Source of the DNA: Marinobacterium litorale DSM 23545
GTDB lineage: Bacteria; Pseudomonadota; Gammaproteobacteria; Pseudomonadales; Balneatricaceae
Assembly: GCF_000428985.1 (NCBI RefSeq)
Contig: NZ_AUAZ01000020.1
Span: forward strand, 30,281 to 94,280
DNA: 64,000 nucleotides
Direction of reading: 5' to 3'
The notes beneath the pieces were generated by a model, which was not told where the DNA came from, ran no database searches, and saw only the letters and a program-made list of their open reading frames with translations. Positions within the stretch are counted from its first letter, which is position 1, and every line of letters starts with the position of its first letter. The position numbers were made by a program, and so were the translations under genes. Of the stretch, positions 1-7,963 are shown in pieces.

Positions 1-2
1 CG

Positions 3-254
3 GAGTTACTGCGTATCGGGACCCGGCCGGATTTTCAGGGTCAGGGCGTTGCGCGGACAATGTTGCTGCACGCCCAGGAGCTGCTCGCTCAACGGGGGGT
101 TGGCTCCTTTCACCTCGAGGTCAGGGAGTCCAACCATGTTGCGAGGCAGCTCTACAAAGGTGCGGGCTGGAGTCGATGCGGTCGTCGAAAGAACTATTAT
201 GCGGATGAAGAGGGTAGCGAGGATGCGCTGCTTTTCTCCCTGCTCCTGGGTTGA
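3..254 (+). CDS. rimI: RimI, ribosomal-protein-alanine N-acetyltransferase (3' part only)
   Basis: This is the C-terminal part of a GNAT acetyltransferase; the 5' end lies before the window. RimI acetylates the N-terminal alanine of ribosomal protein S18. The visible frame opens with the acetyl-CoA loop (RPDFQGQGVAR, the Q/RxxGxG/A motif). It continues through the RimI-typical LEVRESN segment, then LYKGAGW and GRRKNYY, and ends with EDALLFSLLLG before a TGA stop. The ESN...LY...GF-like and RKNYY strings are strongly RimI-like. About 82 residues are visible, against roughly 150 for the family, so about half is missing. A separate membrane-protein gene follows on the same strand after about 80 bases. 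Confidence 0.85.
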   Translation, partial: ELLRIGTRPDFQGQGVARTMLLHAQELLAQRGVGSFHLEVRESNHVARQLYKGAGWSRCGRRKNYYADEEGSEDALLFSLLLG

Positions 255-336
255 TCCAGATCAGTCGCTGACTCTCGGTGTAGGCAATCCGTTCCCTTAA
301 ACTGATAGCAATTATCATATTCAGGATTCGAACTCT

Positions 337-1005
337 ATGAACCCGGGCGACGGTCTTGTGTCAGGTGGATGGCTGCTTCTGACAGGCGTGGTCTATCTGG
401 TGATCATGGCGCTAGCTCTGTGGCGGCTGCCCTGGGGCGTGTTGCAGCGTGAACGCGGTATTCAGCATCTGCTCTTTGGGGCAGCCGTGGTGCTGATGCT
501 GATGTGGTCGTTACGCGCGGGCATATCGCCGGGTCTGTCGATCCACTTCGTCGGAATGACCACCTTGACGCTGATGTTTGGCTGGGATCTGGCGATCTGT
601 GCCGGTACTGCCGCGCTTGTGGGACTGAGTTTGATTGGTCGTGAGTCCTGGCAGTCCTTTCCGCTGAATGCGCTTTGTTTCGTGGTGATCCCCAGTCTGG
701 TGACCCTGTTGGTGCTGCGCCTGGTGGAGTGGAAACTGCCCAAGAATTTTTTTGTTTATCTGTTTCTCTGTGCCTTCCTTGGCGGGGGAGTTGCAGCAGC
801 GGCAGGTGGTATGACGATGGGAGCCCTGTTGTGGTCTGCAGACGTTTACCCCTGGTCCAAGATTTATCATGAGTATGTGCGCTATCTGCCGTTGATCATG
901 TTCCCCGAAGGGCTGCTCAACGGCATTATCATGACCGGCATGATGGTGTTTCATCCCGACTGGATACGCACTTTCGATGCTCGGCACTACATTGATGAGC
1001 AGTGA
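337..1005 (+). CDS. ECF-type ABC transporter permease-like membrane protein (COG3235/CbiM superfamily)
   Basis: A 222-residue integral membrane protein with about six hydrophobic segments. It resembles the stand-alone 'energy-coupling factor ABC transporter permease' proteins of marine gammaproteobacteria and pseudomonads. The central stretch SIHFVGMTTLTLMFGW and a second conserved loop near residues 150-165 (GGVAAAAGGMTMGALL) support that family. The N-terminal Met-His-Ile metal-binding motif of true CbiM/NikM proteins is absent, so cobalt or nickel specificity cannot be claimed. No ATPase or T-component gene lies nearby, so it either borrows them or works alone. Start: ATG with a weak AGGAT upstream. 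A hairpin terminator candidate lies about 175 bases downstream. Confidence 0.6.
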   Translation: MNPGDGLVSGGWLLLTGVVYLVIMALALWRLPWGVLQRERGIQHLLFGAAVVLMLMWSLRAGISPGLSIHFVGMTTLTLMFGWDLAICAGTAALVGLSLIGRESWQSFPLNALCFVVIPSLVTLLVLRLVEWKLPKNFFVYLFLCAFLGGGVAAAAGGMTMGALLWSADVYPWSKIYHEYVRYLPLIMFPEGLLNGIIMTGMMVFHPDWIRTFDARHYIDEQ

Positions 1006-1179
1006 TTTTGTATCCAAAATCAGCGAAAAGCCGCTAATAGGTTTTTAGGTGGCTGCGCCTTTGATTGTGTAGGGCCTGAAATAAGTCGGTTTCATTCTTG
1101 AGCAAATTCTGGAATGAAGTTTAGCTCCGCACTGTTTATTTTCCTTATCCGGTTATGGATACTCGATCTGAACTTACAG

Positions 1180-1206
1180 AGACGGCAGCTTGACTGCCGT
1201 TTTTTC
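1180..1206 (+). terminator. Rho-independent terminator candidate
   Basis: A 7-bp perfect stem (ACGGCAG at 1182-1188, CTGCCGT at 1194-1200) with a 5-base loop is followed directly by a T run. It sits between the ECF-like permease gene and the GntR regulator gene and would separate the two transcripts. Confidence 0.7.
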
Positions 1207-1251
1207 AGGCTCTAATAATTAATTATAATTATTTATATTAATTGCCTGTAT
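1207..1251 (+). promoter_or_regulatory. AT-rich promoter/operator region upstream of the GntR regulator
   Basis: A conspicuous A/T block contains a perfect TATAAT at 1224-1229 and a partly palindromic run of TAAT/ATTA words. The matching -35 position (about 1201-1206) overlaps the terminator T tract and fits poorly. FCD-type GntR regulators commonly bind palindromes in their own promoter region, so autoregulation here is plausible but inferred. Confidence 0.35.
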
Positions 1252-1263
1252 TTGGGAGCTCAG

Positions 1264-2010
1264 ATGGCCGGACCTAGCAAAATAAGACGGAAGCAAAAAC
1301 TGTCCGACCTGATTGTCGACGAAGTGAAGGCGATGATCGTGGCGGAGAAGCTGCTGCCGGGTGATCGTTTACCTAACGAAAAAGAGTTGATCGAGCAGTT
1401 TGGCTGCTCCAAGGCAACGGTGAGGGAGGCTCAGAAAGCGCTGGAGGTTGAGGGGCTGATCCGGACTCGACCGGGGCCCGGAGGCGGTGCCTGGCTCTCT
1501 GAGGTTGGAACGGATCCCGCCAGTAAGGCGCTACGCAATTATCTCTACTTCAAGCACCTCTCGGCCGAGCAGGTGTATCAGATGCGTAAGCTGATTGAAG
1601 TTGAGCTGGCAGTGTCGGTTGTCGGCCACCTAAAAGAGCGTGATTTTGAGCTGCTGAACAAATATATAAACGCCTGCAGCGAGCCCCCGGTCACCGAGGA
1701 AGAGCAGCGAGAACAGCGGATTGCCGAGCTGGAGTTCCATAATGTATTGGCTGACGCCTGCCCGAACCCTCTGCTCGGCTTTGTTGCTCGCTTTCTCAAC
1801 GAGACCTTGCGCGACTTGGTAGTGCTGAAGAAGTCGTACCAGATTGATGCCTACGAATTCACCCGATCCAACGTGGACTATCACGTCGAGCTGGTAACGG
1901 CCTACCGCAATGAAGATAAACCCGCCGTGCATCGCCTGATGGGCGATCACATGTGTCAAGCCGAAGAGCACTTTGTGGCTTTAGATGGCCAGATTTCCCG
2001 CAAGATGTAA
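1264..2010 (+). CDS. GntR-family transcriptional regulator, FCD (FadR-like) subgroup
   Basis: A ligand-responsive DNA-binding protein of 248 residues. Residues about 12-75 form the winged helix (LPNEKELIEQFGCSKATVREAQKALEVEGL, cut here into pieces: recognition helix CSKATVREAQKAL, wing RTRPGPGGG). The rest is all-helical and fits the FCD effector domain that binds small carboxylic acids with a metal. An in-frame TTG exists at 1252, but GGGAG at 1254-1258 is correctly spaced for the ATG at 1264, so that start is used. The gene lies directly upstream of, and on the same strand as, the transporter/amidase cluster. It is therefore the likely local regulator. Its ligand cannot be read from the sequence. 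Confidence 0.85.
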   Translation: MAGPSKIRRKQKLSDLIVDEVKAMIVAEKLLPGDRLPNEKELIEQFGCSKATVREAQKALEVEGLIRTRPGPGGGAWLSEVGTDPASKALRNYLYFKHLSAEQVYQMRKLIEVELAVSVVGHLKERDFELLNKYINACSEPPVTEEEQREQRIAELEFHNVLADACPNPLLGFVARFLNETLRDLVVLKKSYQIDAYEFTRSNVDYHVELVTAYRNEDKPAVHRLMGDHMCQAEEHFVALDGQISRKM

Positions 2011-2026
2011 CACCCATAAAAATCAG

Positions 2027-2042
2027 ATCCTGATGACAGGAT
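2027..2042 (+). repeat. Short inverted repeat between regulator and transporter genes
   Basis: ATCCTG, a 4-base loop, then CAGGAT lies in the 94-base gap before the binding-protein gene. It could be a small operator for the upstream GntR regulator or a weak mRNA hairpin. There is no T tract after it, so a terminator is unlikely. Confidence 0.3.
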
Positions 2043-2104
2043 TATTAGTGCCCAACCTCGATGCGAAAAATAACACATCAATAGCGAAAAAAGAGGTAAA
2101 CAGA

Positions 2105-3292
2105 ATGCAACGGACAACATTGAAGAAGCTTCTATCGGTAGCCGTACTTTCAGCGACGACAGCGGTTTGCTCGGCTGAGGAAGTCACCATCTATGGTGTG
2201 AAGTCTCTCTCGGGTTCCTTCGCCAGCTACGGCAAATTCGCTGATATGGGATCGAAATTGGCGGTCGAAAGCTATGGCGATCTGCTGGGTAGCCCGGTGA
2301 AATATGAAGCAATCGACACCGAAGGTAATGCCGGCAAGGCTGTACGCAAGGTACAGGAAGCGATCAGCCAGGATGGGGCTCTGTTCTTTAACGGTGCGAC
2401 TCTTTCATCCACTGCGCTGGCGATCGGTAAAGAGGTCGATAAGGCCGGTGGCGTCTTTATGACTCCGGCCGGTGCGGACGAGCTGACCGGTATCGACTGC
2501 AACATGGCAACCTTCCGTTGGTCAGTACCCACGTACGGTGCAATCCATGAAACCGTTGAGCCTCTCATCAAGGCGCACCCGGAATGGAAGCGCTGGTACA
2601 CCATCACACCTCAGTACGTTTTCGGCGAAGCGCTGTTAAATAATGCGAAGGCGGTGTTTGAGGCGGAAGGTGTCGAGCACGTCGGCAACAGCTATCACTC
2701 GCTGCAGGAGCAGGAGTTCTCCGGCTACCTGACCAATGCCATGGCGGCTAAGCCCGATGTTCTGTTGTTGCTCAACTTTGGCGGTCAGTCCAGCAACGCG
2801 CTGCGTCAGGCCGTTAACTTCGGACTGAAAAACGAGATGAAGATCCTGGTGGCTTGGTCTTCCGGCCTGGATCAGCTGCAGGAGCTGGGGCCGGACGTGG
2901 CAGAAGGTGTCTATTTCGGTGCCCAGTACTGGCACACCGTGGATACGCCGATGAACAAAGAGCTGGTGTCGCGTGTGCGTGAGGCCTACGACATGGCGCC
3001 TAACTATCCGATGGCCGCAGACTACATCGGCACCAAGGTGATTCTCGATGCGATCTCCAAGGCAGGCAGCACCGATGGTGCCGCCGTGGCCAAGGCGCTG
3101 GAAGGCACCGTTTACCAAGGCCCGACCGGAGAAGAAACCGTGCGTGCGGCGGATCACCAAGTGCTGAAAGACTATTACCTGCTTGAAGGCAAGTCTGCAT
3201 CTGAGATGCAGGACGAAGACGACTTTGCCGAGATCATCAGCTCCGGCAAGTCTTTCCCGGACGAGTCCTCACTGGATTGTACGCGTAGCTAA
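2105..3292 (+). CDS. ABC transporter periplasmic substrate-binding protein, branched-chain amino acid/amide type
   Basis: The extracytoplasmic ligand receptor of the importer encoded by the next four genes (Peripla_BP_6, LivJ/AmiC-like fold). The 395-residue protein has a cleavable signal peptide (about residues 1-23, ending VCSA before EEV). The mature start VTIYGVKSLSGSFASYGK is typical of the family. An open frame extends upstream to 1985 across the regulator's end, but AGAGGT at 2092-2097 fits the ATG at 2105 and the signal peptide begins there. LivJ-like proteins also bind urea, amides and aromatic acids. The amidohydrolase and amidase genes downstream suggest an amide- or ureido-type ligand, which is inference. 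Confidence 0.88.
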   Translation: MQRTTLKKLLSVAVLSATTAVCSAEEVTIYGVKSLSGSFASYGKFADMGSKLAVESYGDLLGSPVKYEAIDTEGNAGKAVRKVQEAISQDGALFFNGATLSSTALAIGKEVDKAGGVFMTPAGADELTGIDCNMATFRWSVPTYGAIHETVEPLIKAHPEWKRWYTITPQYVFGEALLNNAKAVFEAEGVEHVGNSYHSLQEQEFSGYLTNAMAAKPDVLLLLNFGGQSSNALRQAVNFGLKNEMKILVAWSSGLDQLQELGPDVAEGVYFGAQYWHTVDTPMNKELVSRVREAYDMAPNYPMAADYIGTKVILDAISKAGSTDGAAVAKALEGTVYQGPTGEETVRAADHQVLKDYYLLEGKSASEMQDEDDFAEIISSGKSFPDESSLDCTRS

Positions 3293-3355
3293 GCCGCTCA
3301 ACGCGCCCTGCCCTGGTTGGGCGCGACTACCTTCTCTGTTGCAGGAGCAAACCCG

Positions 3356-4213
3356 ATGAGTCTGTATCTATTTCAGGCGCTGAACGGCATCGGGCTGGGG
3401 ATGATCTACTTCCTGATTTCGGTCGGTCTGACGATTATCTTCGGCTTGTTGAACTTCGTGAACTTCGCCCATGGTGCCTATTACCTGTTGGGGTCCTACC
3501 TCTGTTTTACGCTGGTCTCCCTGACCGGAAATTTCTGGCTGGCGCTGGTGGTGGCGCCAGTCGCTGTGGCGATGCTGGCCTGGGTAACGGAAAAGACACT
3601 GATCCGTCGCGCCTATCATCTGCCGCACACCTTCCACATCCTGATCACCCTGGGAATCGCGCTGATCATCCAGGAGCTCAGCATTGCGGTATGGGGGCCG
3701 ATCGGTAAAACCGTGGCGGTGCCCGAAGCGCTGAGCGGTGTGTTTCGCATGGGGGACTTTTTCTATCCCAAGTACCGCCTGTTCGTAATTCTGTTTACCG
3801 CTGTCATCGCGGTGGGTCTATGGCTGCTGCTCGAGCGCACTCGTTTCGGCGCCCTGGTGCGTGCCGGTAGTGAGGATGCACAAACCGTTTCGTTGCTAGG
3901 TACCCATATCCACAAGCTGTTCGCACTGACCTTCGCGCTGGGTGTGGGCCTGGCCGGTCTCGCTGGTGTGCTGGCCGCGCCAATACGTGGCGTGCATCCG
4001 TTTATCGGACCTGAAGTGCTCGGTCTTGCTTTCGTCGTCGTTGTAATCGGTGGTATGGGTTCCTTCAGTGGCGCGCTGGTAGGCGGGCTGTTGGTTGGTC
4101 TGGTACAGAGCATGATGACCACTCTCTGGCCCCAGGGCGCGAGCCTGATGATCTATGGTGCCATGGCGGTGGTGATTCTGCTGAGACCTTACGGTCTGTT
4201 CGGGAGGGCGTAA
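3356..4213 (+). CDS. Branched-chain amino acid-type ABC transporter permease, LivH family
   Basis: One of two membrane subunits of the importer. The 285-residue protein is strongly hydrophobic, with about eight membrane segments. Near the N-terminus it carries the LivH hallmark GLTIIFGLLNFVNFAHGA (residues about 25-42), and it has the cytoplasmic coupling region DAQTVSLLG. The ATG at 3356 follows GCAGGAG at good spacing and is preferred over an earlier in-frame start at 3317, which would add a non-membrane extension. The stop codon shares one base with the start of the next gene (TAATG), so the two are translationally coupled. Confidence 0.9.
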   Translation: MSLYLFQALNGIGLGMIYFLISVGLTIIFGLLNFVNFAHGAYYLLGSYLCFTLVSLTGNFWLALVVAPVAVAMLAWVTEKTLIRRAYHLPHTFHILITLGIALIIQELSIAVWGPIGKTVAVPEALSGVFRMGDFFYPKYRLFVILFTAVIAVGLWLLLERTRFGALVRAGSEDAQTVSLLGTHIHKLFALTFALGVGLAGLAGVLAAPIRGVHPFIGPEVLGLAFVVVVIGGMGSFSGALVGGLLVGLVQSMMTTLWPQGASLMIYGAMAVVILLRPYGLFGRA

Positions 4214-5223
4214 TGAATACATCCAAGAAACAAGCCTCCATTTTCAGTGGTGTCACCTTGGCGGCTCTGGCGGCGGTGGTGCTGATGCCGCTGTTGCTGC
4301 CGTCGGCGACGTTGGCTACGGAGATACTGATCTTCGCTTTGGCCGCGCTGGGCTGCAACCTACTGCTGGGTTATACAGGGCTGCTGTCGTTTGGTCAGGC
4401 GATCTTCTTTGGCGGCGGTGCCTATGTGGCCTCGCTGACCATGATCCATCTTAATTTTGGTTTGCTCGGAGCGCTGTTCGCAGCAATGGTTTCGGGTGCG
4501 GCGCTGGCGGCGCTGGTGGGGCTGCTTGCGATCCGTCGTACCGGTATTTACTTCGTCATGCTGACTCTGGCGTTCACCCAGATGGCGTACTTTCTGGCCT
4601 ACACGCTCAGCGATTGGACCGGTGGTGATAACGGCCTGCTGGATGTGCCGCGTCCGCCGCTGACGCTGTTGGGCTTTGAAATATCCGACCTGACCTCGAG
4701 CTACGCCTTCTACACCTTCGTGGCCGTGATGTTCATGCTGATCTTCGTGTTTGCCCGCCGGGTGATCCATTCACCCTTTGGTACCACGCTGGTAGCGATC
4801 CGCGAAAACGAAGGCCGTGCTTCGGCGGTGGGTTTTTCCACCAACCACTTCAAGCTGCTCGCGTTCGTTATTTCCGGCGGAATCACCGGTATCGCCGGTG
4901 CACTTTACGCCATGCTGCTGAACTTCGCGCCGCTCTCCAATATCGAGCTGCTGATGTCCGAAAACATCCTGATCATGACGATCATCGGTGGTACCGGGTC
5001 TCTGCTGGGCTCGCTGCTGGGTGCAGGCTCTATCGTAATGCTGGGCGATCTGCTGTCTTCGGTCTGGCCGCGTTGGATGATCATCCTGGGTATTGCGCTG
5101 ATCGCTGTGGTGCTGTTTATGCCGTCAGGTCTCTGGGGTGGTGTTGAGTCGCTGATCAAGCGTTGGAAAGAGCGCCGTAGCGGTGTCTCTGAAGAAGCGA
5201 CTAAAGAAGTGGAGGCCAAGTGA
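4213..5223 (+). CDS. Branched-chain amino acid-type ABC transporter permease, LivM family
   Basis: The second membrane subunit, 336 residues with about nine hydrophobic segments. LivM landmarks are GYTGLLSFGQAIFFGGGAY in the first third and AIRENEGRASAVGF (the EAA-like coupling loop, about residues 196-209). GGTGSLLGSLLGA follows towards the end. The start overlaps the livH-type stop by one base. The stop overlaps the next gene's ATG (TGATG), and GGAGG at 5211-5215 serves that downstream start. The charged tail rich in Lys and Glu is normal for the family. Confidence 0.9.
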   Translation: MNTSKKQASIFSGVTLAALAAVVLMPLLLPSATLATEILIFALAALGCNLLLGYTGLLSFGQAIFFGGGAYVASLTMIHLNFGLLGALFAAMVSGAALAALVGLLAIRRTGIYFVMLTLAFTQMAYFLAYTLSDWTGGDNGLLDVPRPPLTLLGFEISDLTSSYAFYTFVAVMFMLIFVFARRVIHSPFGTTLVAIRENEGRASAVGFSTNHFKLLAFVISGGITGIAGALYAMLLNFAPLSNIELLMSENILIMTIIGGTGSLLGSLLGAGSIVMLGDLLSSVWPRWMIILGIALIAVVLFMPSGLWGGVESLIKRWKERRSGVSEEATKEVEAK

Positions 5224-5975
5224 TGAACGATTACATTCTCGAAACCGAACAGCTTGGTCTGCGCTATGGCGCATTTGCCGCACTGGGTAGTGTGGATCTG
5301 AAGATTCGTCGCGGCACCATCCATACCGTAATCGGCCCCAATGGTGCGGGTAAGACGACCCTGTTTCACTGCCTTACTGGGGAACGTCGCCCTTCCAGCG
5401 GCAAGATCCGTTTCGACGGCCAGGATCTGACGCGTCAGCCGGCGCATAAGCGTGTTGCATCCGGTATGTCACGCTCGTTCCAGATCACCAGCCTGTTTCA
5501 GAATCTGAGCGTACGGGAGAACCTACGCCTGGCCGCCCAGGGGCGTGATGGTTTAGGTGCTCTGGCGTTCTGGTATTCCGACACACACAGGGCAAAGCAC
5601 CTGGAAAAAGCGGATGAAGTGCTGGAGCGGATCAAGCTGACTCATCTGGCGAATACCGATGCGGGTGACCTGTCCCATGGTCAGCAGCGGGTGCTCGAAG
5701 TAGGGATGTCGCTGTGCAGCGATCCCGAGCTTTTGTTACTCGACGAGCCGACCTCTGGCATGGGAGTGGATGATATACCGGTGATGACCCAGCTGATCTC
5801 CGAGCTTGGCAAGGACCATACGGTGATGTTGATCGAGCACAACATGAAACTGGTGATGTCGATCTCCGACCTCATCACCGTGATGCACCAGGGCAACATC
5901 CTGATCGAGGGCGAGCCGGAAGAGGTGCGCGGCGATGAGCGGGTCAAGAAAGCCTATCTGGGGGAGGGTGGATGA
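5223..5975 (+). CDS. ABC transporter ATP-binding protein, LivG family
   Basis: First ATPase subunit of the importer, 250 residues. Walker A is GPNGAGKTT near residue 40, the Q-loop region is SFQITSLFQNLSVRENL, the ABC signature is LSHGQQR, and Walker B is LLLLDEPTSGM with the switch His in LIEHNM. LSHGQQ rather than LSGGQ occurs in several LivG/UrtD proteins. An overlapping GTG at 5220 is possible, but the ATG at 5223 matches the ribosome-binding site better. It is tightly coupled to the permease gene before it and to the second ATPase gene after it. Confidence 0.9.
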   Translation: MNDYILETEQLGLRYGAFAALGSVDLKIRRGTIHTVIGPNGAGKTTLFHCLTGERRPSSGKIRFDGQDLTRQPAHKRVASGMSRSFQITSLFQNLSVRENLRLAAQGRDGLGALAFWYSDTHRAKHLEKADEVLERIKLTHLANTDAGDLSHGQQRVLEVGMSLCSDPELLLLDEPTSGMGVDDIPVMTQLISELGKDHTVMLIEHNMKLVMSISDLITVMHQGNILIEGEPEEVRGDERVKKAYLGEGG

Positions 5976-6667
5976 TGAAGCTTGAGATTAACAGGATTCA
6001 CTCCTACTACGGCAAGAGCCATGTCCTGGAGGGCGTCTCTCTGGAGGTTAATCCAGGGGAGCTGGTTACGCTGCTGGGCCGCAATGGTGCCGGTAAGACC
6101 ACCACGCTGCGCAGTATCGTTGGCATCGTGCGACCGGCTGAAGGCTCCATCGTTTTCGATGGAGAGGAACTGATCGGCAAAGAGGTCTTCGAGATCGCAC
6201 GCCTGGGCGTGTCACTGGTGCCCGAGCATCGCGGTATCTTCGGCCTGCTGAGCGTCGAAGAAAACCTGGCTATCGCCCTGCGCGCCAGTAGCCGTTGGAG
6301 TCTGAGCGATGTGTACGAAATGTTCCCGCGCCTCTATGAGCGTCGCAAAAATGGCGGCAATGCGCTGTCCGGCGGCGAGCAGCAGATGCTGGCCATCGCC
6401 CGGGCGCTGGTGAACGACCCGAAGTTGCTGCTGTTGGATGAGCCCACCGAGGGGCTGGCGCCGGTGATCGTCGATGAGATTGTGCGCATTCTCGGCAAGA
6501 TCCGCGAGGCCGGGGTGTCGGTACTGCTGGTGGAGCAGAACCTGGCGGTGTGCGAGAAGCTGGCCGATCGTCATTACGTTATTGAGCAGGGCCAGGTGGT
6601 TTATAGCGGCACCGGCGAGCAGTTCCGGCAGGAGCAGGCGGTCAAAGATCGCTACCTGGCCGTTTAA
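5972..6667 (+). CDS. ABC transporter ATP-binding protein, LivF family
   Basis: Second ATPase subunit, 231 residues. Walker A is GRNGAGKTTT (near residue 37), the Q-loop is followed by VPEHRGIFGLLSVEENL, the signature is LSGGEQQML, Walker B is LLLLDEPTEGL, and the switch His is replaced by Gln in LLVEQN as is usual for LivF. The gene overlaps the end of the LivG-type gene by four bases. ATG codons at 5972 and 5975 are both possible. The next gene begins 21 bases downstream on the same strand, so the hydrolase genes probably share this transcript. Confidence 0.9.
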   Translation: MMKLEINRIHSYYGKSHVLEGVSLEVNPGELVTLLGRNGAGKTTTLRSIVGIVRPAEGSIVFDGEELIGKEVFEIARLGVSLVPEHRGIFGLLSVEENLAIALRASSRWSLSDVYEMFPRLYERRKNGGNALSGGEQQMLAIARALVNDPKLLLLDEPTEGLAPVIVDEIVRILGKIREAGVSVLLVEQNLAVCEKLADRHYVIEQGQVVYSGTGEQFRQEQAVKDRYLAV

Positions 6668-6688
6668 AGCGATTTATAGGACAAGACC

Positions 6689-7963
6689 ATGGATATGAAA
6701 ACTCAAAGGATACCGCAGAATGGGCTCCTCACCGTAGACCGCGACCGCCTGTGGAATAGCCTGATGGAGCAGGGAAAAATCGGCGAAACCGACAAGGGCG
6801 GACTCAATCGTCAGGCGCTGACCGACCTGGATCGACAGGTGCGGGAGCTGTTTATGAAGTGGGGCAAGGAGGCGGGTTGCGAGGTTTCCATCGACCAGAT
6901 CGGTAACATCTTTGTCCGTCGCCCGGGTGTGGATAACTCGCTGCCGCCGGTGATGACCGGTAGCCATATCGATACCCAGCCCACCGGTGGCAAGTTTGAT
7001 GGTTGCTTCGGCGTGATGGCGGGCCTGGAGTCGATCCGGCGGATGAACGATCTCGGTATCAAAACCCGGGCACCGGTCGAGGTCGTAGCCTGGACTAACG
7101 AAGAGGGCTGTCGTTTCCCACCCTGCATGATGGGCTCAGGGGTGTTCACCGGTGAATTCGAGCTGGAATCTACCCTGGCTATTTGTGATGCCGGCGGCAT
7201 CTCCGTGGGTGAAGCGCTGACCAAGATCGGTTTCGCTGGTGAGAAGCCCGTCCCGGGCCATCAGGTCGGTGCGTATTTTGAAGCCCATATCGAACAGGGG
7301 CCTGTGCTGGAGGATGCCGAGAAAACCATCGGAGTGGTGATCGGTGCCCTTGGCCAGAAGTGGTTCGATCTCAGCATCCAGGGGGTTGAATCCCATGCAG
7401 GGCCCACACCGATGTCACTACGCCACGATGCGGGCCTCGTTGCGGCTGAGCTGATCACCTTTGTGAATCGCACAGCGCTGGAATATGCACCTCACGGACG
7501 CGGTACCGTAGGCTGTCTGGACCTGTTCCCCGGTTCGCGCAATGTAATTCCCGGCCAGGTCAATATGACCGTCGATTTCCGACACCTTGAAGCGGATGCA
7601 CTGGATGCCATGGTGACCGGGCTGAAAGTGAAAATCGCCGAGCTTGAGGAGTTGCATGGCGTACAGATCAGTCTTGCACCCACAGCCGATTTTGCGCCGC
7701 TCTACTTCGCGGACAAGTGCGTTTCCTACGTACGTGACGCGGCTGAAGCGCTGGGCTTCGGGCATATGGATATCGTCAGTGGCGCCGGCCATGACGCCAT
7801 CTTTCTGGCAGAAAAAGCCCCTGCCGGGATGATTTTCGTGCCCTGTGAGGGCGGTATCAGCCATAACGAAATGGAGCGAGCAGACGCTGATGATCTGGCG
7901 GCCGGTGCCTCGGTGCTGCTGAACGCGCTGATCAACGCAGCCGGAATTGAGGAGGCCAAATGA
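6689..7963 (+). CDS. Zn-dependent N-carbamoyl-L-amino acid amidohydrolase / hydantoinase-carbamoylase family
   Basis: M20-type metallohydrolase of 424 residues that cleaves ureido or amide bonds (family members act on N-carbamoyl amino acids, beta-ureidopropionate or allantoate). Metal ligands are visible: H93 in TGSHIDTQ, D104 in GGKFDGCFG, E138/E139 in WTNEEGCRF, a His in FEAHIEQGP near residue 200, and a late His in GGISHNEMERAD. The lid/dimer domain carries GVESHAGPTPM and NVIPGQVNMTVDFRH. The start follows TAGGAC. The stop overlaps the amidase start by four bases (ATGA). The exact substrate cannot be told. Transport genes directly upstream suggest that the imported compound is its substrate. 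Confidence 0.88.
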   Translation: MDMKTQRIPQNGLLTVDRDRLWNSLMEQGKIGETDKGGLNRQALTDLDRQVRELFMKWGKEAGCEVSIDQIGNIFVRRPGVDNSLPPVMTGSHIDTQPTGGKFDGCFGVMAGLESIRRMNDLGIKTRAPVEVVAWTNEEGCRFPPCMMGSGVFTGEFELESTLAICDAGGISVGEALTKIGFAGEKPVPGHQVGAYFEAHIEQGPVLEDAEKTIGVVIGALGQKWFDLSIQGVESHAGPTPMSLRHDAGLVAAELITFVNRTALEYAPHGRGTVGCLDLFPGSRNVIPGQVNMTVDFRHLEADALDAMVTGLKVKIAELEELHGVQISLAPTADFAPLYFADKCVSYVRDAAEALGFGHMDIVSGAGHDAIFLAEKAPAGMIFVPCEGGISHNEMERADADDLAAGASVLLNALINAAGIEEAK

